Shown piece by piece: positions 1 through 48,307 of a DNA stretch of 64,000 nucleotides. Below the pieces are notes generated by a model. The model saw only the letters and a list, made by a program, of their open reading frames with translations, was not told the DNA's origin and did no database searches. Numbering within the stretch: position 1 is the stretch's first letter; each line of letters opens with the position of its first letter. The stretch comes from Streptacidiphilus sp. 4-A2. Its GTDB lineage: Bacteria; Actinomycetota; Actinomycetes; Streptomycetales; Streptomycetaceae. A program made the translations under genes and the position numbers. The stretch covers positions 620,001 through 684,000 of the forward strand of contig JAAFYY010000001.1 in the NCBI GenBank assembly GCA_014284505.1, written 5' to 3'.

Positions 1-435
1 CGGTGCCGACGCCGCCGGCCGCGGCATGCACCAGCAGCCGCTGTCCGGGGCGGGCGGCGGCCAGGTCGACCAGCGCGTACCAGGCGGTCGAGTAGGCGAT
101 GGGCACGGTGGCGGCCTCGGCGAACGACCAGCCGGACGGCATCCGGGTGAGCAGCCGGGCGTCGGTGGCGGCGAGCGGACCGGCCGCCCCGGCGGCCATG
201 CCCAGCACCCGGTCGCCGACGGCGACATGGGTCACTCCGGGGCCGGTCTCGGTGACCACACCGGCGATCTCGGTGCCGACCAGGGCGTCCACCGGGTACA
301 TGCCGAGCGCGATCAGCACATCTCGGAAGTTCAGGCCGACGGCGCGGACCGCGACCCGGGCCTCTCCGTGCCGCAGCGGCGCGTCGGCCTCCGGGTACGG
401 CACCAGCGCCAGCCCGGCCAGGGTGCCCTTCTCGG
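1..435 (-). other. Enoylreductase domain of module E2 (truncated by window edge)
   Basis: MDR-family enoylreductase. The minus strand reads [49 protein letters not shown] and, at the very edge, the NADPH loop HAAAGGVGT. The frame below ~467 is shifted by one base relative to the KR structural part. The Tyr in GMYP may be the residue that published work links to the S methyl configuration; I am not certain of the alignment. This is the only ER in the window. Confidence 0.92.
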
Positions 436-3400
436 TGGCGTCCAGCCGCCAGGGCCCGGCCGCGGGCGGGTCAGCGGCGGGGCGGCCGAGCGGATCAGCC
501 GCCGTCCGCGCGCGGCGCCGTCGCGGACCGCGATCTCCGGTTCGCCGGAGCCCAGCGCGGCGGTCAGCACCGCGAAGGCGTCCGTGTCGGCTCCGGTGGC
601 AGGCAGGTCGGCCAGCACCAGCCGGTCCGGGTGCTCCGACTGCGCGGAGCGGACCAGGCCCCAGGCGGCCGCGGCGGCCGGGTCGGCCAGCGGCGCACCG
701 GCCTCGGTGGCGACGGCGCCGCGGCTGACCAGCACCAGCCGGGCGGCGGCCAGCGCGTCCAGCGCCAGCCACTGCTGGAGGAGTTCGAGCAGTTCCCCGG
801 TCAGCCGGCGGGCCGACCCGGCGGGGTCGGCGGGGTCGCCGTGGACCGCGGTGAACACCAGCTCGGGAGCGGGCGCACCGGCGGCGACCGCCTGGGCCAG
901 GGCGTCCAGGTCGGCGTGGGCCGCTGCCGGGGTACCGGCCGCGCCGAGGCCGGCCGCCAGGCCGAAGGGGTCGGCCCCGATGACGGCCCGGTTTCCTTCG
1001 GCGGCCGCGCTGCTGGCGCTGATCGGGGCCCATGCGACGGCGAACAGCGCGTCGGCGACGGCCGGGACCGGCTCCAGGGCTCCGGCGGCGACCGGGCGCA
1101 GCACCAGCGAGTCGGCGCTGACCACCAGCGTGCCCGTGGTGTCGGCGGCGGCCAGCGAGATGCCGCCGGTGTCGGCGTCCTGGCGCAGCCGGACCCGCAG
1201 CCGGGACGCGCCCGCCGCGTGCAGGGACAGTCCGGTCCAGGCGAAGGGCAGCAGGACCTGTCCGTCACCGGAGCCGAGCGGGCCGGTCCAGGCGTCACCG
1301 GCCAGTCCGGCGGCGTGCAGCGAGGAGTCGAGCAGGGCCGGGTGCAGGCCGAAGCCGGCCGCCTCGGCTTCGGCCTCTTCCGGCAGGGCGACCTCGGCGA
1401 AGACCTCGGCGCCGCGCCGCCAGGCGGCGCGCAGCCCGCGGAAGGTCGGGCCGAAGCCGTAGCCGCCTGCGGCCTGGGCCTCGTAGCGGCCGGTGAGGTC
1501 GACCTCGGTGGCGCCCTCCGGCGGCCAGACCCGGAAGTCGGGTCCGGGGTCGGCGGGCGCGGTGGCGGGGGCGAGCAGACCGGCGGCGTGCCTGGTCCAG
1601 CCGCCGTCGACGGCGTCCTCGGCCTGCCCGTACACCTCGACGGTGCGCCGGCCGTGCTCGTCGGGGCGCCGACGGCGACCTGGAGCCGCACCGCGCCGTC
1701 GGCGGGCAGCGCCAGCGGCGCGGCCAGGGTCAGTTCCTCGATCCGCGGGCAGCCGGCCTGGTAGCCGGCCCGGACGGCGAGTTCCACGAACGCGGTGCCG
1801 GGCAGCAGCACGGTTCCGGCGATCGTGTGGTCGGCGAGCCAGGGCTGGCGGCGCCAGCGACAGCCGTCCGGTGAAACCAGCAAGCCCCTGGCCCCGGCCA
1901 GTTCGACGGCCGCGCCGAGCATCGGGTGGTCGCGGCGGCCAGGCCCAGGGCGTGCGCCCGGCGGCGGCGACGGCGGACGGCTTGGGCCAGTACCGCTGCC
2001 GCTGGAAGGCGTAGGTGGGCAGCGCCACCCGCTGTCCGGCGGGCAGGACGGTGGTCCAGTCGACCGGGCCGCCGTGCGTCTGCACCTCGGCCAGGGAGGC
2101 CAGCAGCCGCGCCGGGCCGCCGTCGTCCCGGCGCAGCGTGCCGGTGACCACCGCTTCGGCCGCAGCGGCCTGCTCCAGGGTGGCGGCGACGGCCGTGGTC
2201 AGCACCGGATGCGGGGAGACCTCGACGAACACGCCGTAGCCGTCCTGGGCCAGGCGTTCGACGCCGCGGCTGAACTGCACGGTGGCGCGGAGACTGGCGT
2301 ACCAGTACTCGGGGTCGGCCCCGGCGCCGTCGAGGTAGTCGCCGGTCATTCCGGAGACCATGGGGATCAGCGCCGGTCCCGGGGTGATCCCGTCCAGGGC
2401 GGCGATGATCTGCTCGCGGACGGACTCCACCTGCGGGCCGTGCGGCGCGTAGTCCATGGGCACGAAGCGGGTGCGTACGCCGTCCCGCTCGCAGTCGGCC
2501 GCCAGCGCCCGCAGCGCGTCGACCGGGCCGGAGACGGTGACCGCCTCCGGGCCGTTGACCGTCGCCACCGCCACCTGTCCGTCCGAGGACCGCAGTCGGG
2601 CCTCGACCTCGGCCAGGGGGCGGCCAGCGACAGCACTCCGCCGTGTCCGGCGAGGGCGACCATCGCCTGTCCGCGCCGGGCCACCACCCGGGCGCCGTCG
2701 GCCAGGGAGAGCACCCCGGCCACGCATGCGGCGGCGATCTCGCCCTGGCTGTGGCCGATCACCGCGTCCGGGCTGACGCCCGCGGCGTCCCAGACCGCTG
2801 CCAGGGACACCATCACCGCCCACAGCGCGGGGTGCACCACGTCGATCCGGTCCAGTCCGGGTGCGCCCGGGGCGGCGGCCAGCACCTCGGCCAGGTCCCA
2901 GTCCACATGCGGGGCCAGGGCCTGGCCGCACTCGGCCAGCCGGTCGGCGAACACCGGGCTGGTGCGCGCCAGTTCCTGTCCCATGCCCAGCCACTGGCCG
3001 CCCTGGCCGGGAAGACGAACACCATCGGCCCGGCGGCCCGGCGCGGCCGGTGACCACCGCGGCGGAGGGGGCGGCCGAGGCGAGCGCGGACAACCCGGCC
3101 AGCAGTTCCTCGCGGGTCGCGCCGTGGACCACGGCGCGGTGCTCCAGCGGGGTGCGGGTGGTGGCCAGGGACCAGCCGACGTCGACCGGGTCCAGGCCAG
3201 GTTCGGCGGTGAGCCGGTCGGCCAGCCGCCGGGCCTGCTCGGCCAGCGCGCCGGGGGTCTGCCCGGACAGCGGCCAGGCCAGGGCGGTGCCGCCGGTCAG
3301 CAGCGGACGGTCCGTGGCGTCGGCGGACTCCGGCTCAGGGGTGTCGGCGGCGGCCGGGGCCTCTTCCAGGATCAGGTGGGCGTTGGTGCCGCTGATACCG

Positions 3401-6400
3401 AAGGCGGACACCGCGGCCCGGCGCGGGCGCGGCTCCTCGCCGTCCCGTTGGCCGGCGGGCCAGGGCGCGGGCTGGTGCAGCAGCCGGACCTGACCGGCGG
3501 TCCAGTCGACATGCGGGGAGGGGACGTCCGCGTGCAGGGTGGCCGGGACCAGGCCGTGCTGGAGCGCCAGCACCAGCTTCATGAGCCCGGCGGCCCCGGC
3601 GGCCTGCTGGGTGTGCCCGATGTTGGACTTCACCGAGCCCAGCAGCACCGGCCGCGCCTCGGGGCGCTCCTGGCCGTAGGTGGCCAGGATGGCCTGGGCC
3701 TCGATCGGGTCGCCGAGCGCGGTCCCGGTGCCGTGTGCCTCGACCACGTCGATGTCCGTGGGCCGCAGGCCGGCGTTGGCCAGCGCGGCCCGGATCACCC
3801 GCTGCTGCGAGGGGCCGTTGGGCGCGGACAGGCCGTTGGAGGCGCCGTCCTGGTTGACCGCGCTGCCGCGGACCACCGCCAGCACCGGGTGGCCGTTCCG
3901 GCGGGCGTCCGAGAGCCGTTCCAGGACCAGCGTGCCGACGCCCTCGGCCAGGCTCATCCCGTCCGCGTCGGCGGAGAACGCCTTGCAGCGGGCGTCAGCC
4001 GCCAGCGCGCCCTGCTGGGAGAAGCCGATGAACTCGGTCGGGTCGGTGATCACCATCACGCCGCCGGCCAGCGCCAGGTCGCACTCGCCGCCGCGCAGCG
4101 CCTGCGCGGCCAGGTGCAGCGCCACCAGCGCCGAGGAGCAGGCGGTGTCCACGGTCACCGCCGGGCCCTCCAGGCCCAGGGTGTAGGAGACCCGGCCGGA
4201 GATCACGCTGGTCAGGTTGCCGATCATCAGATGGCCCTCGGAGCCCTCCACCCCGGCGCCGAAGCCGGTCTGACCGGCGTAGCCGGAGGCGGAGGCACCG
4301 GTGAACACACCGGTCAGCGAGCCGCGCAGGGTCGCCGGGTCGATCCCGGCCCGTTCCAGGGCCTCCCAGGAGGTCTCCAGCAGCAGCCGCTGCTGCGGGT
4401 CCATGCCCAGCGCCTCGCGCGGACTGATCCGGAAGAACGCCGGGTCGAAGTCGGCCATCGCGCTGATGAAGCCGCCCTCGGGGGCGTACGCCGGGTCGCC
4501 GAGGCCGGGCAGTTCCCAGCCGCGGTCGGCCGGGAAGCCGGAGATGGCGTCGGCGCCGGCCGCCAGCAGCCGCCACAGCGCCTCGGGGCTGTCCGCCTCG
4601 CCGGGGAACCGGCAGCCCATGCCGACGATCACCACCGGGTCGGCCGAGGAGACCGGGGTCACCCGGGACTCCTCCCGGGGCAGCGCCGCCGATCCGACCA
4701 GCTGGGCCAGGATCTGCCTGGCCAGCACCAGCGGTGACGGGTAGTCGAAGACCACGGTCGAGGGCAGGTGCAGACCGGTGGCGCGGTTCAGCCGGCCGCG
4801 CAGCTCCACCGCGGTCAGCGAGTCGAAGCCCATGTCCCGGAAGGCCCGGGCCGCCTGGACCGCGCTCGCCGAGCTGTGGCCCAGCACCGCGGCGGCGTGG
4901 CCGCACACCAGCTGGGTCACGATCCGCTCGCGCTGCGCCGAGGAGACCCCGAGCAGCTGGGCGAGCAGTTCGGCGGCCTCGCCGGAGACAGAGACCGCCC
5001 CCGGTTCGGCCACCGTCTGGCGGGCCTCGGGGATCTCGTCCAGCAGCCGCCAGGAGCGGGCCGCGTTGAACACGGCCGAGAACTGCGGCCAGTCGACATC
5101 GGCGACGGCCGGCGCTGTCTCGTCGGCGGCCAGCACCTGGCTCAGTGCGGCCAGGGCGCGCTCCGGGTCGAGCAGCCGCAGGCCCTGGCGGCGCAGCCGG
5201 TCCGGGATCAGGCTCTGCGGCAGCCACTCCTCGGTGTGGACCGGTTCCGTGCCCGGCTCCCCGGTGCCGGGCAGCTCGTCGAAGCGGCCGCCGGAGTCCC
5301 ACACACCCCAGGCCACCGAGGTCGCGGGCAGGCCGCGGGAGCGGCGGTTCTCGGCCAGCGCGTCCAGGTAGGCGTTGGCGGCGGCGTAGGAGCCGTGGTC
5401 GCTGACGCCCCAGGTGGCGGTGATCGAGGAGAACAGCACGAACGCTTCGAGGTCCAGCCCGGCGGTGAGCTCGTCCAGATGGGCGGCGCCGGCGACCTTG
5501 GCGCTGGAGGCCAGGGACAGCTCGGCGAGGTCCGTCTGCTTCAGCGGCGTCAGCTCGACCGCCACCGCCGCGTGGATCACCGCCGACAGCGGTTCGGCCA
5601 CGGTCGGGATCCAGTCCAGCAGTCCGGCGACCTGGGCCCGCTCGGCCACGTCGCAGGCGGCCATGGTCACCGCGGTACCGGCCTGGGCCATGCTCGCGGC
5701 CAGCACCGCGGCGCCGGGGGTCAGCGCGCCCCGGCGGCTGGCCAGCACCGCGTGCGGCACCCGCGAGCGGGCGAGCCAGCCGGCCAGGTCCGGGCCGATG
5801 GCGCCGCTGGCGCCGGTCAGCAGCACACTGCCGCGGGTGGTCCAGGGCTGTCCGCCGCCGCCCCGGCCGGCGGACGAACGGACCAGTCGCCGGGCCCGGA
5901 TGCCGCCGGGCCGGATCACCAGCTGGTCCTCGCCGCATCCGGCCAGCACGGCGGCCAGCCGCGCGGCGGCGCGGTCGTCCAGCACCGGCGGCAGATCCAC
6001 CAGCCCGCCCCAGCGGTCCGGGTGCTCGAGCCCGGCGACCCGGCCCAGACCCCACACCTGCGCCTGGACCGGGCTGGTCAGCGTCTCGTCCGGGCCGGAC
6101 GCGACCGCGCCGGAGGTGAGCAGCCACAGCGGGGCGCCGACCCCGGCGTCGCCGAGCGCCTGCACCAGGCCCAGGGTGCCGGCCAGTCCGCCGGCCACGA
6201 CCGGCCATTCGGCCAGCGGGGCCTCGTCCAGCGCCAGCAGCGAGACCACCCCGGCCGGTGCGGCCGATCCGGTGGCCGCCGTGATCCGCGCGGCGAGCGT
6301 CTCCCGGTCCAGCGCGTCCGGGGCGATCGTGACGGTCAGCACCTCGGCGCCGCGCGCCGTCAGCGCCGCCCGCACCGCGGTGGCCGGGCCGTCCGGGTCG

Positions 6401-9400
6401 CCGCCGGCGGGGGCGAGCAGCAGCCAGCTGCCGGTGAGGGGGGCCGGTGCAGGGTCGGCGACCGGCACCCAGGCCACCCGGTAGTGCCAGTCGGCGACCG
6501 CCGACTGCTCGCGCTCGCGCCGCCGCCAGGACGCCATCGCCGGGACGACCTCGTTGAACGGCCAGCCGCTGCCGACCGAGAGCGCCCCGGCCAGGCTGTC
6601 CACGTCGTCGGCCTCGACCGCGGCCCAGAACCGGGCCTCGCCCTCGGAGACCGGGTCGGCCGCGCCCGCACCGGGCCGGGCCCCGGCCGGAGCCGGCTTC
6701 GGCCAGTAGTACTGCCGCTGGAAGGCGTAGGTCGGCAGGTCGATCCGCTCGCCCCCGGCCAGCACCGAGGCCCAGTCCACGGCCACGCCCCGGACATACA
6801 CCTCGGCCAGCGAGGCCAGCATCCGCTCCGGGCCGCCGTCGTCGCGGCGCAGCGTGCCGGTGACCACCGGACCGCTGTCGGCCAGGGCGTCCACGGCGTC
6901 CGCCGCGTCCGGTTCCAGGATGGCGGTGATCGCGGTGGTGAGCACCGGGTGCGCGGACACCTCGACGAACGCGCCGTACTCGGCCAGGCCCAGCACCCCG
7001 ACGGCCCGGGAGAACTCCACCCTGGCCCGCAGGCTCGCGTACCAGTAGCCGGCGTCCGCCTCGGGGCCCTCCAGGTACTCGCCGGTCATCGCCGAGACCA
7101 TCGGCAGCCGGGCCGGCTGCGGGGTGATGCCCGCGAGCAGGCCAAGCACCTGCTCGCGGATGGCGTCGACCTGCGGGCCGTGCGAGGCGTAGTCCACCGG
7201 CAGCAGCCTGGTCCGGACGCCCTCGGCCTCGAAGCCGGCGGCGAGTTCGGCCAGCGCGGCGGGCTCGCCGGAGACCACGGTGGCGCCCGGTCCGTTGACC
7301 GCCGCCACCGACAGCCGGTCACCGTAACCGGCCAGCCGGGAGCCGACGGTGTCCTGCGACGCGGCGACGGACAGCATGCCGCCCGCCCCGGAGAGCGCGG
7401 TCAGGGCCTGGCTGCGCAGCGCGACCACCCTGGCCGCGTCGTCCAGGGTGAGGATCCCGGCCACGACGGCGGCCGCGATCTCGCCCTGGGAGTGCCCCAC
7501 CACCGCGTCCGGGCGCACCCCGGCGGCCTGCCAGACCGCCGCCAGCGAGACCATGACGGCCCACAGCGCCGGCTGTACCACATCGACCCGGTCGAAGCCG
7601 GGCGCGCCCTGACGGCCCGCCAGCACCTCCTCCAGCGACCACTCCACATACGGAGCCAGCGCCCTGCCGCACTCGGCCAACCGCGCCGCGAACACCGGCG
7701 AGACAGCGGCCAGTTCACGACCCATCCCCACCCACTGCGAACCCTGCCCCGGGAACACGAACACCACCCGGCGGTCGGCCCCGGCGACGGCGGTGACGAC
7801 CGAGGCCGAGGGGACGGAGCCTGCCAGCGCGGACACCGCGGCGAGCAGGTCGCCGCGGTCCTCGCCGAGCACGACGGCGCGGTGGTCCAGGGCCGGGCGG
7901 GTGGTGGCCAGCGACCAGGCCACGTCGGACGGGGTGGCCGCCGGGCGGGCGCCCAGGTGTGCGGCCAGCCGGGAGGCCTGGGCCCGCAGCCCTTCGGCGC
8001 TCTGACCCGACACCAGCCAGGCGGACGTACCGCCGAGCAGCACCGGGCGGGCCGGCGGCTCGGTGTCGGCGGGGGCCTGCGGGGTCTCCTCGGCGGAGGC
8101 GGGTGCCTCGTGCGGGGGTTCTTCGAGGATGATGTGGGCGTTGGTGCCGCTGATGCCGAAGGCGGAGATCCCGGCCCGGCGCGGCCGGTCCTGCTCCGCG
8201 GGCCAAGGCACCGGTTCGGTGAGCAGTCGCACCTGCCCGGCCGACCAGTCCACGTAGGGAGAGGGGTCCTCGGCGTGCAGGGTGCGCGGCAGTACGCCGT
8301 TCCGCAGCGCCAGGATCATCTTGATGACCCCGGCGACCCCGGCCGCGGCCTGGGTGTGGCCGATGTTGGACTTCACCGAGCCGAGCCACAACGGCTGGTC
8401 CTCGGGCCGGTCCTGGCCGTAGGTGGCCAGGATGGCCTGGGCTTCGATCGGGTCGCCGAGCACCGTGCCGGTGCCGTGCGCCTCGACCGCGTCCACCTCG
8501 GTGGCCGACAGCCGGGCACCGGCCAGCGCGGCCCGGATCACCCGTTGCTGCGAGGGGCCGTTGGGGGCGGTCAGGCCGTTGGAGGCGCCGTCCTGGTTGA
8601 CCGCGCTGCCGCGCACCACGGCCAGGATCCGGTGGCCGTTGCGGCGGGCGTCGGCCAGCCGCTCGACCACCAGCATGCCGACGCCCTCCCCCCAGCCGGT
8701 GCCGTCGGCGGCGGCGGAGAAGGGCTTGCAGCGTCCGTCGAAGGCGAGCCCGCCCTGCCGGGAGAACTCGGCGAAGGTCCCCGGCTCCGCCATCACGGTC
8801 ACACCGCCGGCCAGCGCGAGCGTGCACTCCCCCGAACGCAGCGCCTGGACGGCCAGGTGCAGCGCCACCAGCGAGGAGGAGCAGGCGGTGTCCACAGTCA
8901 CCGCCGGGCCCTCCAGGCCGAGGGTGTACGCCACCCGGCCGGAGATGACACTGGTGGCGTTGCCAGTGACCACATAGCCCTCGGCGTCACTGGCGGGCAC
9001 CCCGGCGCCGTAGGCGGAGAACCCGGCGCCGGCGAACACGCCGGTGGCCGAGCCGCGCAGGGCGCCGGGGTCGATCCCGGCCTGTTCCAGGGCCTCCCAG
9101 GACGCCTCCAGCAGGACCCGCTGCTGCGGGTCCATGGCGAGGGCCTCCCGCGGACTGATCCCGAAGAAACCGGCGTCGAAGCCCGACGCGTCATAGACGA
9201 AGCCGCCCTGACGCGTCGTCGACACCCCGGACTCGGGGGTGTCGCCATAGACGCCCTGGGCATCCCAGCCACGGTCGACCGGGAAACCCGCTATCGCGTC
9301 CACGCCGGTCGCGAGCAGCTGCCAGAAGCTGTCCGGGTCACCGACCCCGCCGGGGAACCGGCAGCCGATGCCGACGATCGCCACCGGCTCCTGGTCGCGG

Positions 9401-9489
9401 TCCTCCAGCTCCCGCACCCGGCGCCGGGCCTTGCGCAGATCGGCCGTGGCCCGCTTCAGGTATTCGAGAAATTTTTCTTCGTTGTCCAT
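1..9489 (-). CDS. Type I modular PKS, gene E (3' end outside window): KS-AT-KR-ACP + KS-AT-DH-ER...
   Basis: Starts at ATG 9489 ([18 protein letters not shown]), a coiled-coil docking helix 8 nt after a weak AAGGG site. Module E1: KS, methylmalonyl AT, A2-type KR, ACP. Module E2: KS, AT with YAPH motif, DH, KR structural subdomain, then an ER that runs off the window at its NADPH loop (HAAAGGVGT at 1-30); its catalytic KR and ACP must lie beyond. A minus-strand open frame runs 331-9489 without a stop, but the segments ~3030-2610 and ~1960-1665 and the part below ~467 are out of frame, so paired indels hide in it. No thioesterase is visible, so E is either not the last subunit or its end is outside. 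Confidence 0.92.
1300..1925 (-). other. Dehydratase domain of module E2
   Basis: Starts [12 protein letters not shown] near 1915; catalytic His in [16 protein letters not shown] near 1830; catalytic Asp in [14 protein letters not shown] near 1330. The frame breaks at ~1665. It is followed by the KR structural subdomain and an ER, the normal order of a fully reducing module. Confidence 0.87.
2160..3020 (-). other. AT domain of E2 with non-canonical YAPH specificity motif
   Basis: Same type as the B1 [12 protein letters not shown] near 2990, [18 protein letters not shown] near 2745, [16 protein letters not shown] and [15 protein letters not shown] near 2450. Its codons are ordinary C-ending ones, unlike the B1 copy, so the two are related in protein but have separate DNA histories. 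Indels at ~3030 and ~2610 shift the frame inside it. Confidence 0.8.
4735..9390 (-). other. Module E1: KS-AT(methylmalonyl)-KR(A2)-ACP
   Basis: The cleanest module in the window, in one frame throughout. KS 9390-8120 ([30 protein letters not shown]). AT 7765-6900 with [24 protein letters not shown] and DYASHGPQ: methylmalonyl-CoA. KR 5830-5290 with [15 protein letters not shown] and [10 protein letters not shown]: Trp at -8 and His at -3, type A2. [21 protein letters not shown] at ~4825. A useful reference for repairing the frames of C1, C3 and D1. Confidence 0.93.
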
Positions 9490-9497
9490 GGAAACGG

Positions 9498-9502
9498 CCC
9501 TT
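9498..9502 (-). promoter_or_regulatory. Weak ribosome binding site of gene E
   Basis: AAGGG on the minus strand, 8 nt before ATG 9489. Weaker than the sites of genes B and C. The gap to the gene D stop is 46 nt. Confidence 0.55.
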
Positions 9503-9535
9503 CGCGCATGGTCCCGGCGTCAGCCTTGACACTCG

Positions 9536-29184
<19,649 letters not shown>

Positions 29185-29193
29185 GTTCAACTA

Positions 29194-29198
29194 CCCCT
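29194..29198 (-). promoter_or_regulatory. Ribosome binding site of gene D
   Basis: AGGGG on the minus strand, 9 nt before ATG 29184 and only 3 nt before the alternative in-frame TTG 29190, so the ATG is preferred. The gap to the gene C stop is 25 nt. Confidence 0.7.
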
Positions 29199-29209
29199 AA
29201 GAAGTCTTG

Positions 29210-48281
<19,072 letters not shown>

Positions 48282-48287
48282 GACGGA

Positions 48288-48293
48288 CTCCTG
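48288..48293 (-). promoter_or_regulatory. Ribosome binding site of gene C
   Basis: CAGGAG on the minus strand, 6 nt before ATG 48281. It decides the start, since the open frame continues upstream to 48311. The gap to the gene B stop is 26 nt. Confidence 0.8.
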
Positions 48294-48307
48294 AAGCAAT
48301 GAGCGAA

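Larger units (their letters stand above)
1..4640 (-). other. Module E2 (partial): KS-AT(YAPH)-DH-ER, KR and ACP outside
   Basis: KS 4640-3360 with [31 protein letters not shown] and [12 protein letters not shown]; Cys near 4145. AT 3020-2160 with [26 protein letters not shown] and DYAPHGPQ, the same odd AT type as B1. DH 1925-1300 with [13 protein letters not shown] and [11 protein letters not shown], both catalytic residues present. KR structural subdomain about 1090-480. ER from ~430 to 1. If the missing KR is active this module gives a fully reduced methylene. Indels near 3030, 2610, 1960, 1665 and 467. Confidence 0.88.

Noticed and set aside
1..435. A loading module or thioesterase at a window edge
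   Set aside because: The low edge is an ER within a module and the high edge an ordinary ACP. No KSQ, CoA-ligase or thioesterase motif (GxSxG with a downstream His) was found.
331..9489. A single intact ~3050-residue protein from one open frame
   Set aside because: Parts of it (about 3030-2610 and 1960-1665, and below 467) are Arg/Gly/Pro-rich nonsense while the true domain text continues in another frame. The missing stops are a G+C effect.
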